NCBI RefSeq assembly: GCF_021742065.1 | Contig: NZ_JAKKIE010000016.1 | Span: 1-64,000, forward strand | DNA length: 64,000 nt | Direction of reading: 5' to 3' | Source of the DNA: Rhizorhapis sp. SPR117 | GTDB lineage: Bacteria; Pseudomonadota; Alphaproteobacteria; Sphingomonadales; Sphingomonadaceae | Shown here: one piece after another, positions 52,271 through 61,274 of the stretch | Numbering within the stretch: position 1 is the first letter of the stretch | Layout: each line of letters opens with the position of its first letter | The notes under the pieces: generated by a model | What the model was told of the DNA's origin: nothing | Database searches by the model: none | What the model saw: the letters and a program-made list of their open reading frames with translations, nothing else | Translations under genes and position numbers: made by a program

Positions 52271-52681
52271 TTACTTTCGATCCTCGGACAATTCGTTCTT
52301 CAATCTTGGGCCAATTTCCATTCGTCGGGTCAGTGTGTCGATAAAACGCTCCCATCGCTCCCGTCCCTGCGCCCTTGTGGCCTGATCAGCGCTAGAGGGT
52401 ATAAGGGGCGTCGCGCTGAGCCAGTTGCGGACAAACAGGGCGAGCGTCTCATTGGATAATTCAACATGCCATTCGACGCGTCCAAGATCGCGGGTCAACC
52501 GGTCCAGACGACGGGCAAGCGCCGCTTCAAGACGGTCGGAGGCATCGGGCGACAGAAAGGTATCTAAAGCGGCCTCTATGATGGCGGCTTGGGTAGTGCG
52601 CCGCGCGTCGGCATGGTTGGCGAGCCTGCGGGCGAGATCACCGCGCAGGCGGATGCTGCGTTTGACGTGGCCATCAGTCAT
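52271..52681 (-). CDS. Ribbon-helix-helix (CopG-like) protein of the transfer region
   Basis: A 136-residue protein with an N-terminal ribbon-helix-helix (VKRSIRLRGDLARRLANHAD, RRTTQAAIIEAALDTFL) and a helical tail. Its start overlaps the traG stop by ATGA. Proteins at this place in alphaproteobacterial ICEs are CopG-family regulators or relaxosome accessory factors that may help bind oriT. Confidence 0.8.
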   Translation of the reverse strand: MTDGHVKRSIRLRGDLARRLANHADARRTTQAAIIEAALDTFLSPDASDRLEAALARRLDRLTRDLGRVEWHVELSNETLALFVRNWLSATPLIPSSADQATRAQGRERWERFIDTLTRRMEIGPRLKNELSEDRK

Positions 52682-54744
52682 AGCACGATTCCGTCATCGG
52701 GATCGAGTGAAGCATTCCGGGCGTTGTGGCGCATAGTGTGATCAATCTGACGTTTTGTGCGCGCGGCCTCCTCATCTTGGCCGTCGTCGGTTGAAGAGCT
52801 GTCATTATCTGCTGACTCTGGAGGGCGTGCAATTTCTTCATGTTCGCCTAGTTCGGGCTCTCGGCGGATACCGGAATTGGCCGGGTCACTATCGGAGTCG
52901 TTCTCGCTGGATGATCGCCGCGCGCCGCCGAATGGGCCGGGCTCTTCTTCAGTTTTGAACTTCCCGACCGTTGTCTCGTCCTTGGAAGGATCCGACATGG
53001 GTGTCGCTGTGACCGGTTCCAGTCCGGACCAGTCATCCTTCGGGCGCAAAGCGGGTTGGAGTGGCACCGGTTCCGGTGGTGGTAGAAGCCGGGCACGGAA
53101 ACGGGCATCGAGATAGTACCGCGCCTTCGTCGCGCGAATGGGTGGTGTACTCGCCACAAAGACGATCTCCTCGTCGGGCGAGAACTGTTGAACTTCGCCT
53201 GGAGTCATCAGGGGACGTGCGGTCTCGGTACGCGAGATCATGACATGACCGAGCCAGGGCGAGAGCCTGTGACCCGCATAGTTCTTCATCGACCGCTGCT
53301 CGGTAGCTGTACCGAGCGCATCGGATACACGCTTGGCAGTACGATCGTCGTTGGCGGCGAAGGCCACGCGCACATGACAATTGTCGAGGATCGAGTTGTT
53401 CTGCCCGTAAGCCTTCTCGATCTGATTGAGGCTCTGGGCGATGAGGAACGTCTTGATCCCGTAGCCGGCGACATAGGCCAGCGCGCTTTCGAAGAAGTCG
53501 AGCCGTCCCAGCGCCGGAAATTCGTCGAGCATGAACAGTAGCCGCTGGCGTTGGTCCTTCACCGTCAGTTCCTCGGTCAAGCGCCGGCCGATCTGGTTGA
53601 GCATCAGGCGGACCAGCGGCTTGGTCCGGCTGATATCGGACGGTGGAATAACGAGATAGAGCGAGACCGGCACGGGCGAATGGACGAGATCGTCGATGCG
53701 CCAATCCGATGCACCCGTCACCTTCGCGATCACGGGATCGCGATAGAGGCCAAGGAACGACATCGCGGTCGAAAGCACGCCCGATCGTTCGTTATCGGAC
53801 TTGTTGAGCAGTTCCTGCGCGGCGGCGGCCACCACAGGATGGACGCCCGCCTCTCCCAGATGGGGGGTCGCTTTCATCCTGTGCAGCGTAGTCTCTATCG
53901 AACGCCGAGGGTCGGAGAGGAAGGCGGCGACACCGGCGAGCGTCTTGTTCGGCTCCGCATAAAGGACATGGAGGATGGCGCCGACCAGCAGAGCGTGACT
54001 GGTCTTTTCCCAATGGTTGCGCTTCTCCAGTGATCCTTCGGGATCAATTAGCACATCGGCGACATTCTGGACGTCGCGCACCTCCCATTCGCCTTTCCGT
54101 ACCTCCAGCAACGGGTTGTAGCGATTGGAGGCTGGATTGGTGGGATCGAACAGCAACACCCGTCCATGCCGGGCTCGAAACCCAGCAGTTAGCTGCCAGT
54201 TCTCGCCCTTGATGTCATGGATAATGCAGCTTCCCGGCCAAGTGAGCAGCGAGGGGATAACGAGTCCGACACCTTTGCCAGACCGCGTCGGCGCGAAGCA
54301 CAGCACGTGCTCGGGGCCATCGTGGCGCAAGTAGCGCTTCTCGTGCCATCCGATCACTACACCGTCGTCTGCATAAAGACCCGCCTTGCGTATTTCCTTG
54401 ACGTTAGCCCAACGCGCTGAACCGTAGGTCTCGGATTTCTTTTCTTCGCGCGCGCGCCAGACTGACATGGCGATCGCGACCACAACGGCGGACATGGCTC
54501 CCGACACCGCGATAAACGCGCCGGTCTCGAAGATCGTGGGCGCATAGGCATCATAAGCAAACCACCACCAGAAGAAGGCTGGCGGCGGATAAATTGGCCA
54601 TGGTCCGAGCCAGAACCAGGGGTCACCCAGTTCGGGTTGATAGGCGAGCGCATGGGCAGTCCATTGGGTTGCAGCCCAAATGCCCGCAAGCGTGATACCG
54701 AAGACGGCAATGACCTGGCCCCAGAGAATGCGGGTCGCGTTCAT
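52678..54744 (-). CDS. traG: TraG/VirD4-type coupling protein
   Basis: A 688-residue inner-membrane ATPase that connects the relaxosome with the Trb channel. Two membrane segments lie near the N-terminus (VIAVFGITLAGIWAATQW; FIAVSGAMSAVVVAIAMSVW). Walker A is FAPTRSGKGVG and Walker B LLFMLDEFPALG. The C-terminal 150 residues are acidic and low-complexity. The ATG at 54744 follows AAGGAG by nine bases; it lies 34 bp after the relaxase stop. Confidence 0.93.
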   Translation of the reverse strand: MNATRILWGQVIAVFGITLAGIWAATQWTAHALAYQPELGDPWFWLGPWPIYPPPAFFWWWFAYDAYAPTIFETGAFIAVSGAMSAVVVAIAMSVWRAREEKKSETYGSARWANVKEIRKAGLYADDGVVIGWHEKRYLRHDGPEHVLCFAPTRSGKGVGLVIPSLLTWPGSCIIHDIKGENWQLTAGFRARHGRVLLFDPTNPASNRYNPLLEVRKGEWEVRDVQNVADVLIDPEGSLEKRNHWEKTSHALLVGAILHVLYAEPNKTLAGVAAFLSDPRRSIETTLHRMKATPHLGEAGVHPVVAAAAQELLNKSDNERSGVLSTAMSFLGLYRDPVIAKVTGASDWRIDDLVHSPVPVSLYLVIPPSDISRTKPLVRLMLNQIGRRLTEELTVKDQRQRLLFMLDEFPALGRLDFFESALAYVAGYGIKTFLIAQSLNQIEKAYGQNNSILDNCHVRVAFAANDDRTAKRVSDALGTATEQRSMKNYAGHRLSPWLGHVMISRTETARPLMTPGEVQQFSPDEEIVFVASTPPIRATKARYYLDARFRARLLPPPEPVPLQPALRPKDDWSGLEPVTATPMSDPSKDETTVGKFKTEEEPGPFGGARRSSSENDSDSDPANSGIRREPELGEHEEIARPPESADNDSSSTDDGQDEEAARTKRQIDHTMRHNARNASLDPDDGIVL

Positions 54745-54778
54745 GAGACGAAGCTCCTTGTTATGATGATTTGAAAGA

Positions 54779-56524
54779 TCACAGGCCCAGTCCCCGGCCG
54801 CGGCCGAGCGACCAGTCGACACTGCCGCCGGGGGTCATCGTGCCGCTAATGTGCCGGCCCAGATGCTGATCGAGCGCCGGGCGCCAGGGGACGAGTTGGA
54901 ACCCTAAGCCGTCGTCGATCATCGCGAACCGCCCCGAGGCGAGGGTCACCCGCTCGCGATAGACGCCGCTCACATAGTCGCCGGCTGACGACGGTTTATG
55001 CGAAAGACCGGTGCGCTGGCCGATCGCCTCGATCTCAGCGTTCACCTCGTTGTCCTTGAGTGTATTGATCAGGTCGCGGGCGAAGAGGAAACCGGCGCCG
55101 CGGCGCTGCGCGAGGCCAGCAGCTTCGAGGTGCAGGGACCGTGCTTCCATCGCGTCCCGGATCTCAACTCCGAACCCGCCGCCGGTCGCGAGCGGTTCGC
55201 GGGAAATGAGTTGGCGGTCTAGCCAGGTCGCGCCGGGCGCCTTGACTTGCTCGGCGAGGGAGAGGTCTGAACGCGTGGCCAGCGACAGCCGCGTGTTGCC
55301 CCTGGTATCTTTCCAGCTCCGCGTCTCGACGATCGCACCGGCTTTGGCATCTCCGGTCATCTCCATATCGTCGAAGCGTAGATGATGCGTTTGCCCCTCC
55401 GCGCCTTCGATAACGGCATAGGCGGTGCCGGCGAGTTCATCATGAAGGCCGCGCTCGAGCAGCCGACCTATGATTGGGTTTGCGGGGGTCTTGCCGTGCA
55501 GCGCGAAACTGGCCGGATCGATCGGTCGTCCCCCATCGCTCATTGCTCGATGCATTGTCTTGATGATGTCGCCTCGAATGGAGAGATGGCGCAGTGTCCG
55601 CTCAGCTTCCGGCTTCACCGACCAGATCGCCGGACCTTCCTTGTCGGCCAGTCCGAGCCGCTCCAGCTTGCCAGCGCGGCCCAACAACAGGCGGCGCATT
55701 TCTGGATCATCATCGCTGCCCGGACGCAGATCGACCAGACCGGTCACTTCATCGGTCAGTCCCACCAGTCGCCGGTCGAGGCTGGTCCAACGATCGGCAT
55801 CCACCTCCCTTTCGAGCGCGGTGTGGATTTCCTGCTCGGTGCGCAGCCCCAGCTCGGCGGTGATGCGCTCCTCAGCACGGCCGCGCATCCCTTCACGGAT
55901 GTAGTCGCGATCGATGACTAGATCGCCGCCGCTCTCGTCAACGCCGCGAACAAGAATATGAATATGGGGATTGTCAGTGTTCCAGTGATCGACCGCCACC
56001 CAGTCGAGCCGGGTGCCAAGGTCGCGCGCCATGTCGTCCATCAGTTCGTGCGTGAAAGCACGAAGATCCGACATCTGCGCGGCATCCTCAGGCGACACGA
56101 TAAAACGGAAATGGTGCCGGTCATCCTCGCAGCGCTCGGCGAAGGCATCGCCATCGGCCTGATCCGTGCGGGCATCGAACATCGAGGCCTCGCGTCCATC
56201 GCGGGTGACGCCGTCGCGCTTGAGATAGGCGAGGTGACGGGCCAGGGGCGCCGAGCGAAACTTCGCCCCCTTATGCCGAACCACACGGGCCTTGATGACG
56301 ACGCGACGGGCGTTGGCCGGAACCCGGGTGCGCAGCCGTGCGATGCGACCGCGGCCATGGTGCCCGGTGCCCCGGCCGCGCGCTGGCCCCCGGCGGCTAT
56401 GGCCCGCCTTCGCCGCAGCCCGGCGAACCTGGGCCGCGAGGCTGTGGACCTTGCGTCCCGATCCCCGGCCCGCGTCGCGGCTCCTTCCCGGTTGAACCCG
56501 GAAATCATCCTCGTCGCTGGTCAT
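54779..56524 (-). CDS. RlxS-type relaxase (DUF3363)
   Basis: A 581-residue relaxase of the VirD2-like, DUF3363 (RlxS) class. It nicks oriT and pilots the strand into the recipient. The N-terminal 80 residues are very basic. The nuclease core has RHLAYL (97-102, with a candidate tyrosine), a HHFRFIVSPEDA strand and the metal-binding HIH at 187-189 (NPHIHILVRG). A long C-terminal part follows. The ATG at 56524 sits beside hairpins likely to form oriT. The same-strand coupling protein follows. Confidence 0.9.
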   Translation of the reverse strand: MTSDEDDFRVQPGRSRDAGRGSGRKVHSLAAQVRRAAAKAGHSRRGPARGRGTGHHGRGRIARLRTRVPANARRVVIKARVVRHKGAKFRSAPLARHLAYLKRDGVTRDGREASMFDARTDQADGDAFAERCEDDRHHFRFIVSPEDAAQMSDLRAFTHELMDDMARDLGTRLDWVAVDHWNTDNPHIHILVRGVDESGGDLVIDRDYIREGMRGRAEERITAELGLRTEQEIHTALEREVDADRWTSLDRRLVGLTDEVTGLVDLRPGSDDDPEMRRLLLGRAGKLERLGLADKEGPAIWSVKPEAERTLRHLSIRGDIIKTMHRAMSDGGRPIDPASFALHGKTPANPIIGRLLERGLHDELAGTAYAVIEGAEGQTHHLRFDDMEMTGDAKAGAIVETRSWKDTRGNTRLSLATRSDLSLAEQVKAPGATWLDRQLISREPLATGGGFGVEIRDAMEARSLHLEAAGLAQRRGAGFLFARDLINTLKDNEVNAEIEAIGQRTGLSHKPSSAGDYVSGVYRERVTLASGRFAMIDDGLGFQLVPWRPALDQHLGRHISGTMTPGGSVDWSLGRGRGLGL

Positions 56525-56768
56525 TGCAGCCCCGGAATCCGGGTTGCCACCCGCCAATATATTGATGTCACGCGATAATCATAAAATCGCGCCACCGGAC
56601 CAAATCCGGTGCCACCCGAAAACCTCCCAGACTTACAACCACATGAAGCTCCGCAGGTGGCATCCCTTTTATCTCGCCATCCATTTTTTCTTTCGATTGC
56701 AGTTGGTTGCTTCCTACTCAAACGCTGCAAATCCCACGCCTGACAACGCCAGCGATCGCCATGGCCGC
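56525..56768. other. Putative oriT upstream of the relaxase
   Basis: This gap holds closely packed symmetry: CCCGGA-A-TCCGGG (56531-56543), CGCGAT/ATCGCG (56571-56576 with 56586-56591) and CACCGGA/TCCGGTG (56593-56599 with 56605-56611). A direct repeat TGCCACCCG follows both TCCGG words (about 56544 and 56610). Hairpins and direct repeats next to the relaxase start are what oriT regions look like. The nic site cannot be placed. Confidence 0.55.
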
Positions 56769-57554
56769 TCATCGTTCACTCCGTCCGGAAATCGGGACGA
56801 AGAGACCGTGCGAACCAGACGATGAAGGACGCGGCGGCTCGCTTGACGGTGATGGGACGGGCGCGGAAGGAATGCCGCCCGGCTGCGCGGTGGGTGCAGG
56901 ATCGACAGCTGGTTGGTCGCGATCCAGCGTGCCCTCATCGCGCTGCACGAACAACGTCGCGTCTTGCCAGGATGGCGCAACCGGACGCGGAGGGGCAGGC
57001 ACGATAGCAGGCGAAGCGATGCTGGCTGTGCCGAGCATCGGCGCAACCTTCGTAACATAGGCGATCGTTTCGGGGGGGAGCGGAAGACCGCGCCGACGCC
57101 AGTTATCGACGCGACTCGGCCCCGCATTATAGGCAGCCAGCGCGGCGGTAAGATCGCCATAGCGATCGAACATCGCACGCAGATAGGCCGCACCGGCATG
57201 GATGTTCGCGCGTACATCCCATGGATTGTCACCGAGACCATAGGTCGCCGTCAGATTACCCCAGGTGCCGGGCATGATCTGCATGAGTCCCATGGCACCG
57301 GCCCGCGAGATCGCCGTCCGATCGCCATTGCTTTCGGCGCGCATCACCGCCCATATCCACGCTTCCGGAATGCCGAACCGCGCGGCCGCCTCGGTCACGT
57401 AAGCACCATAGGGATGCACGGTCGCTGCTACGGCGGGCACGGCGGCGAGCATAGACATGGCCGGGAAGAGGAAGGACAAGGTTCCGGTCAAGGCCGATGC
57501 GCCAGTGAGACGAACCGCACAGGACCGGCAGCGTGATGACAAGCAGGTGCGCAT
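56769..57554 (-). CDS. Lytic transglycosylase (SLT domain)
   Basis: A 261-residue secreted protein (signal ending near VAA) with a Slt-type domain: WIWAVMRAESNGD (catalytic E74), AGAMGLMQIMPGTW, and DNPWDVRANIHAGAAYLRAM plus AALAAYNAG. It should open the peptidoglycan for the T4SS, as VirB1-type proteins do. The tail is proline/serine-rich. The ATG at 57554 lies four bases after the traF/DUF736 stop. Confidence 0.88.
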   Translation of the reverse strand: MRTCLSSRCRSCAVRLTGASALTGTLSFLFPAMSMLAAVPAVAATVHPYGAYVTEAAARFGIPEAWIWAVMRAESNGDRTAISRAGAMGLMQIMPGTWGNLTATYGLGDNPWDVRANIHAGAAYLRAMFDRYGDLTAALAAYNAGPSRVDNWRRRGLPLPPETIAYVTKVAPMLGTASIASPAIVPAPPRPVAPSWQDATLFVQRDEGTLDRDQPAVDPAPTAQPGGIPSAPVPSPSSEPPRPSSSGSHGLFVPISGRSER

Positions 57555-57558
57555 CAGT

Positions 57559-57903
57559 TCAGTCCGCTTTGGGACGCCGCAGACGCGGCGACCAGAGCAG
57601 GACATGGCCCTCGTCACCGCGATTGGAGCGCAGCAGATTGGCGCGGATCGGACGGGCGAAGCCCGGACAATCAAGTTGTAATGTGACGAAGGCACCGGAC
57701 TTGCCGTCATGGTTCCAGCCAGATCCGACCTCGGGACCGCTGCCATCAGGCGCGCCTTCATCAGTAAGATGGATGCGCCAGTCCGGAGCGCGGCCGTGTC
57801 CGGTGAAGCCGGTCGGCACAAGCTGCAACGCGACATCGAGCGTGAGCGTGCGTATGCGGCCGACAAAGGCGTCGCCGTCTTGATGAAAAGACCCTATCTG
57901 CAC
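57559..57903 (-). CDS. DUF736 protein in frame with traF
   Basis: A 114-residue DUF736 protein (IGSFHQDGDAFVGRIRTL, then GFARPIRANLLR). AAGAAGGAG seven bases before the GTG at 57903 strongly suggests independent initiation. No stop separates it from traF, so read-through would give a TraF-DUF736 fusion. A second DUF736 gene is at 62866. Confidence 0.75.
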   Translation of the reverse strand: MQIGSFHQDGDAFVGRIRTLTLDVALQLVPTGFTGHGRAPDWRIHLTDEGAPDGSGPEVGSGWNHDGKSGAFVTLQLDCPGFARPIRANLLRSNRGDEGHVLLWSPRLRRPKAD

Positions 57904-58491
57904 GGGAAATCTCCTTCTTCGCTGGTGAGAGAGGCAGTGCGGGGCGCAGCCGCGCCAGCGCAGTGGCGCGTCTGGTGTGTCGCGGGTGAGGATGGGTGAC
58001 GCGCGGCCGATCAGTCCGGAGGCCGAGATTGGCCCAAAGTAGCGCCCATCGAGACTGTCGGGCGCGGCGTTCAACAGGAACAGTTCGTCTGCATGCAGGT
58101 GGCGGCAGCCGCGCCAGACCGGCAACGGCCGTCCACGGCTGTCAGACGTGCGCGCCGCAGCGACTAGGCGCCCATCGATCGTCACCGCCGCATCGTGGCG
58201 GCAGATGAGGGAGCCCGGGCGGGCGGCGATATGCTTGAGCAGCGGCACGCCGATCGGCAAATATTGACGCTCTGCCATAAACCGAGCCAGCGCTGGCGGC
58301 GGCGTGACAACGACGACGTCACCGATCGCAGGCTCGCCTAGCGGATTGATGCGATAAAGCCCTATCGGTGCACTTGCGCTGGCGTTCCACAGCAGCAGTT
58401 TGGGCAGCGGCAGGACGGCCGCGACCAGCGTAAGGCCGACCACCGCGCCGGTGAGATGCGGTAGCACCCGTAACAGCCGGCCGGCAATCAT
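57904..58491 (-). CDS. traF: TraF, S26-family signal peptidase (open into DUF736)
   Basis: A TraF-type serine peptidase that processes the pilin TrbC. It has an N-terminal membrane segment (GAVVGLTLVAAVLPLPKLLLW, shown in part), catalytic S40 in SAPIGLY and K86 in PLLKHIAARPG, and DELFLLNAAPDSLDGRYFGP typical of the family. The peptidase part ends near IGRASP, but the frame continues without a stop into the DUF736 gene, so the true end of TraF is unclear; the end given is the DUF736 start. Its ATG overlaps the DUF2840 stop by ATGA. Confidence 0.8.
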
Positions 58492-59006
58492 TGTCCCAGT
58501 GCCTTACGCTTGAGCCAGGCCCTGTGACGTTCCATTGTATAGGCACGCGCGGCCTCTCCAGCGCTCATCCGGTTGTGGACATGCCGCCAATGTTCCGGCG
58601 CGATGTCGCAGGGGTCGAGTCCTTCGGCCTCGACCTGATCGATCGCTTCAATCACCTGCCGGACCTTGGGCCAGCCTTTGATCGAGAGCAGCAACTCGCC
58701 GCCTGGGCGCACGAAGGGCACGGTCGTATAGGGCTCGCCGGCACGTACAGCCCGCACTATGTCGATTCGCGAATGGATCGTGCCATAGTCGTTGGCGGAC
58801 CAGCGGATGAACGCGACGATCGCATCAGGCCGGAAGGCGAGCACACGGGTTTTGCGGCTGACGATGCGCTCGCCCGCGATACGGCCGAAGCGAATCCAGT
58901 GCTCGAGCCGCTTCTCGATCCAGATCAGCTCGATCTCAGTACGACCGTTGCGGAGCGGCGGCGTTGCGCGCGCAGGCTGGCGTTCGTCACGCGGGGAATG
59001 ACTCAC
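58488..59006 (-). CDS. DUF2840 domain protein
   Basis: A 172-residue protein of the DUF2840 family (TEIELIWIEKRLEHWIRFG, FRPDAIVAFIRWSANDYGT, IDIVRAVRAGEPYTTVPFV), a regular neighbour of traF in alphaproteobacterial ICEs; its role is unknown. The GTG at 59006 overlaps the methyltransferase stop (GTGA), which decides the start. The end overlaps traF by ATGA. Confidence 0.82.
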   Translation of the reverse strand: MSHSPRDERQPARATPPLRNGRTEIELIWIEKRLEHWIRFGRIAGERIVSRKTRVLAFRPDAIVAFIRWSANDYGTIHSRIDIVRAVRAGEPYTTVPFVRPGGELLLSIKGWPKVRQVIEAIDQVEAEGLDPCDIAPEHWRHVHNRMSAGEAARAYTMERHRAWLKRKALGQ

Positions 59007-59740
59007 AGGAAGTCTCCGGGAAGATGAAGGGAAGCTGTCGGCGCGCCGCCGAGCGGCAAAGTGGAGGCGATGCGGTCGTTGGCGCGCACCGCCATGGGCG
59101 CGTCGATTTCGCAGCCGAGATAGCGCCGACCCGTTGCGCGGCAGGTTTCGCCGGCAGCGCCGGAGCCTGCGAACCAGTCGCCGACCAACCCGCCAGGCGG
59201 ACAGCTCGTGCGGATCAGGATTTCGAGGAGCCCAACCGGTTTTTCGGTCGGATGGATGGCCCGTCCGTGGCAATTGCGCGCGTAGATGACCGAGCGCATC
59301 AGACGCGGCCCACCGTCCTCGCTTACATAGTGGCCCGCCTCAATATGGCCGGTGTGAGGCGGACGACGCTTGCGCCGGACGGTCCGGGTGATCGCGTCGG
59401 GCGTTGTCTGAACGTCGTTGTAGATGCCGGTCCAGGCCGCGTCGTCACGATAGAATTGCACGGCGAGTTCGTGAACGCGCTTGAAGCGATCGGCATGGAA
59501 AGCACTACCGTTCTGCTTCTCCCAGACCACCTCCTGCGCATAGCGAAGTCCAACCGCCGCCAATTCTTGCGCCACGCCGATGAAGCTACGCAACGATCCG
59601 AACAGCCAGAGCGAGCCCGATGGAGCGAGTGCCTGCCGGGCAAGCGCGAGCCAGCCTTCGACGCGCCGATCCCAGACGAGCGATGTGTCACCATAAGGCG
59701 GATCGGCAAGAATCATGTCGAACGGCGCATGTGCGGGCAT
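59003..59740 (-). CDS. DNA methyltransferase (DPPY class)
   Basis: A 245-residue amino-methyltransferase. The catalytic motif DPPY (ILADPPYGDT) comes first and the SAM-binding FAGSG (GDWFAGSGAAGE) last, the beta-class order of CcrM-like enzymes; HPTEKPVGLLEILIR lies between. No restriction partner is adjacent, so it may be an orphan enzyme that protects the element or marks its DNA. It is the first gene of the DUF2840-traF-DUF736 operon. Confidence 0.85.
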   Translation of the reverse strand: MPAHAPFDMILADPPYGDTSLVWDRRVEGWLALARQALAPSGSLWLFGSLRSFIGVAQELAAVGLRYAQEVVWEKQNGSAFHADRFKRVHELAVQFYRDDAAWTGIYNDVQTTPDAITRTVRRKRRPPHTGHIEAGHYVSEDGGPRLMRSVIYARNCHGRAIHPTEKPVGLLEILIRTSCPPGGLVGDWFAGSGAAGETCRATGRRYLGCEIDAPMAVRANDRIASTLPLGGAPTASLHLPGDFL

Positions 59741-59899
59741 GACCGCCCCCCAGGAAAGCTGGCGGCAGTTGGGCTGCCTTTGTCGCGCAAACCGTCCACA
59801 AAGCGGTAGCGCGTTAGAAAGAGTCCGAAGGACTCATTGTTAGCAACGTTAGTAGGAGGCTGATTTGGCGCAGATTTCCTGCGAGTCGCAAGATCGCGG

Positions 59900-59963
59900 G
59901 GTTTCCAATAGGCCGAATCTGCGGTTTTTAATCGGCCGAGCGTCACGGTTTTCAATAGGCCGA
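59900..59963. repeat. Three iterons next to repA
   Basis: Direct repeats of a 17-bp unit at 59900-59916, 59923-59939 and 59947-59963: GGTTTCCAATAGGCCGA, GGTTTTTAATCGGCCGA and GGTTTTCAATAGGCCGA. The starts are 23 and 24 bp apart, about two helical turns, so a protein could bind all three on one face. They lie directly after the repA stop, which suggests an iteron-controlled replication origin for the excised element. Confidence 0.8.
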
Positions 59964-59966
59964 GTC

Positions 59967-60851
59967 TCATGGCCGGTTACCCACAGGCTTGAGCTTCAGG
60001 CGGCGCATGGCGCGATCGAGCGGATCGACGGGCACGGCGACGAAGTTCAGCCGCTCGCGGCCGAACGCATATTCACTGGCCAGAGTGTAGCCGGGAAGCG
60101 CCTGACGGCGGACGATACCGCGCACCTCGAACGCGAATTGCTTAAGCGGCGAGAGTGCGCCTGATTTCCTGTACAGATGCGCGATGTCGAAGCTCCAGCC
60201 GCCGGACTGGTGACCGCCATGCTTGCGCACAATGCGATAGAGCCAGCGTTCAAGACCACCGGAGAGATTGAAATATGCCCGGTCGATCGTCAGCACGAGC
60301 GCGCGATCGACGACGCCGGCGTAGAACCAGTCAGGCAAGATCAGTTCGATGCCAAGCGCCCGTCCGCCATCATCGACCAGTTCGCGCCATTCGTTGATCC
60401 ATGAGAAGCGGTGGCGCCGCCGCTGATGTTGCTGGCGGATCGATGTTGCGACTGTGGTCGACTGCAGCCGGTCGAGTGCAGCCTTGAGCCGATCATAATG
60501 ATCACGACCGGTTCCGCGCCCGATGAATCTGAGGATTTCGTGTGGGGTAGTTACCAATAGGCGCGATGTGGGACGGCCTGCATCGCCCGCCTCGACGATC
60601 TGGCTCGCGGCCCAGATCAGAACATCCGCGTCCCAGATGGTCGCCATGCCATGTTCGGGTACGGCTTCGACCGAAATCCAGGTGTCACCCATACGGAAGT
60701 CGATGGGCGCAGTCCTCTTGCGCTTGGCGAGACTGAAAAACGGCCAGGACATAAGATCCTGTGCGTCACGCACCGCCAGATCGCCGGGAACCGAGCGGAA
60801 CAGCTCAAGTTGCGCGCGTTCGGCGGACGCAAAGGTCGTGGGCCTTGGCAT
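59967..60851 (-). CDS. repA: RepA-like replication initiator
   Basis: A 294-residue initiator of the RepA family found in alphaproteobacterial plasmids and ICEs: LMSWPFFSLAKRKRTAPIDF, TTPHEILRFIGRGTGRDHYDR (shown in part), GLERWLYRIVRKHGGHQSGG. It should bind the three iterons found just past its stop and allow plasmid-like replication after excision. It starts five bases after the AlpA-like gene. Confidence 0.88.
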   Translation of the reverse strand: MPRPTTFASAERAQLELFRSVPGDLAVRDAQDLMSWPFFSLAKRKRTAPIDFRMGDTWISVEAVPEHGMATIWDADVLIWAASQIVEAGDAGRPTSRLLVTTPHEILRFIGRGTGRDHYDRLKAALDRLQSTTVATSIRQQHQRRRHRFSWINEWRELVDDGGRALGIELILPDWFYAGVVDRALVLTIDRAYFNLSGGLERWLYRIVRKHGGHQSGGWSFDIAHLYRKSGALSPLKQFAFEVRGIVRRQALPGYTLASEYAFGRERLNFVAVPVDPLDRAMRRLKLKPVGNRP

Positions 60852-60856
60852 CGCGA

Positions 60857-61156
60857 TCAGTCCAATCCCGCGATGCGCTTGGCGGGATGCACGGTGCCGA
60901 CGCCGGGATCGGAAGTCGAACGGCGCGTACCGAGTGCTGCCCAGGCGTCGAGATCTGCGATGGCATAGACGATCCGTCCGCCAAGCCGCCGATAAACCGG
61001 ACCCGTGCCGTAGCAGCGATGTTTTTCGAGGGTGCGCGGAGAAAGGCCCAGATGCGTCGCCGCATCCGGAGTCTTCAGATATTGCGGCCGAACGACGGCC
61101 GCCGGGTCGGCCTCTTTAAGGTATCGCGGCGTAGAGCCGCTCTCGCGCGATTGCAT
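60857..61156 (-). CDS. AlpA/excisionase-like helix-turn-helix protein
   Basis: A 99-residue protein with a MerR/AlpA-type helix-turn-helix: PQYLKTPDAATHLGLSPRTL, then VYRRLGGRIVYAIADLDAWA. Proteins of this kind regulate or direct excision of mobile elements. It lies just upstream of repA on the same strand. Confidence 0.82.
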   Translation of the reverse strand: MQSRESGSTPRYLKEADPAAVVRPQYLKTPDAATHLGLSPRTLEKHRCYGTGPVYRRLGGRIVYAIADLDAWAALGTRRSTSDPGVGTVHPAKRIAGLD

Positions 61157-61274
61157 GGGCGTCCTCCTGATAGGGGCCGGAAACGGCGGCGTTCACCGGC
61201 GATGAGGAGGTCAAGCTGTCGGAGGGCCAGCCAGGAAAGAAGGGACAGGGCAGTGATTAAAAAATGTCCCATAG

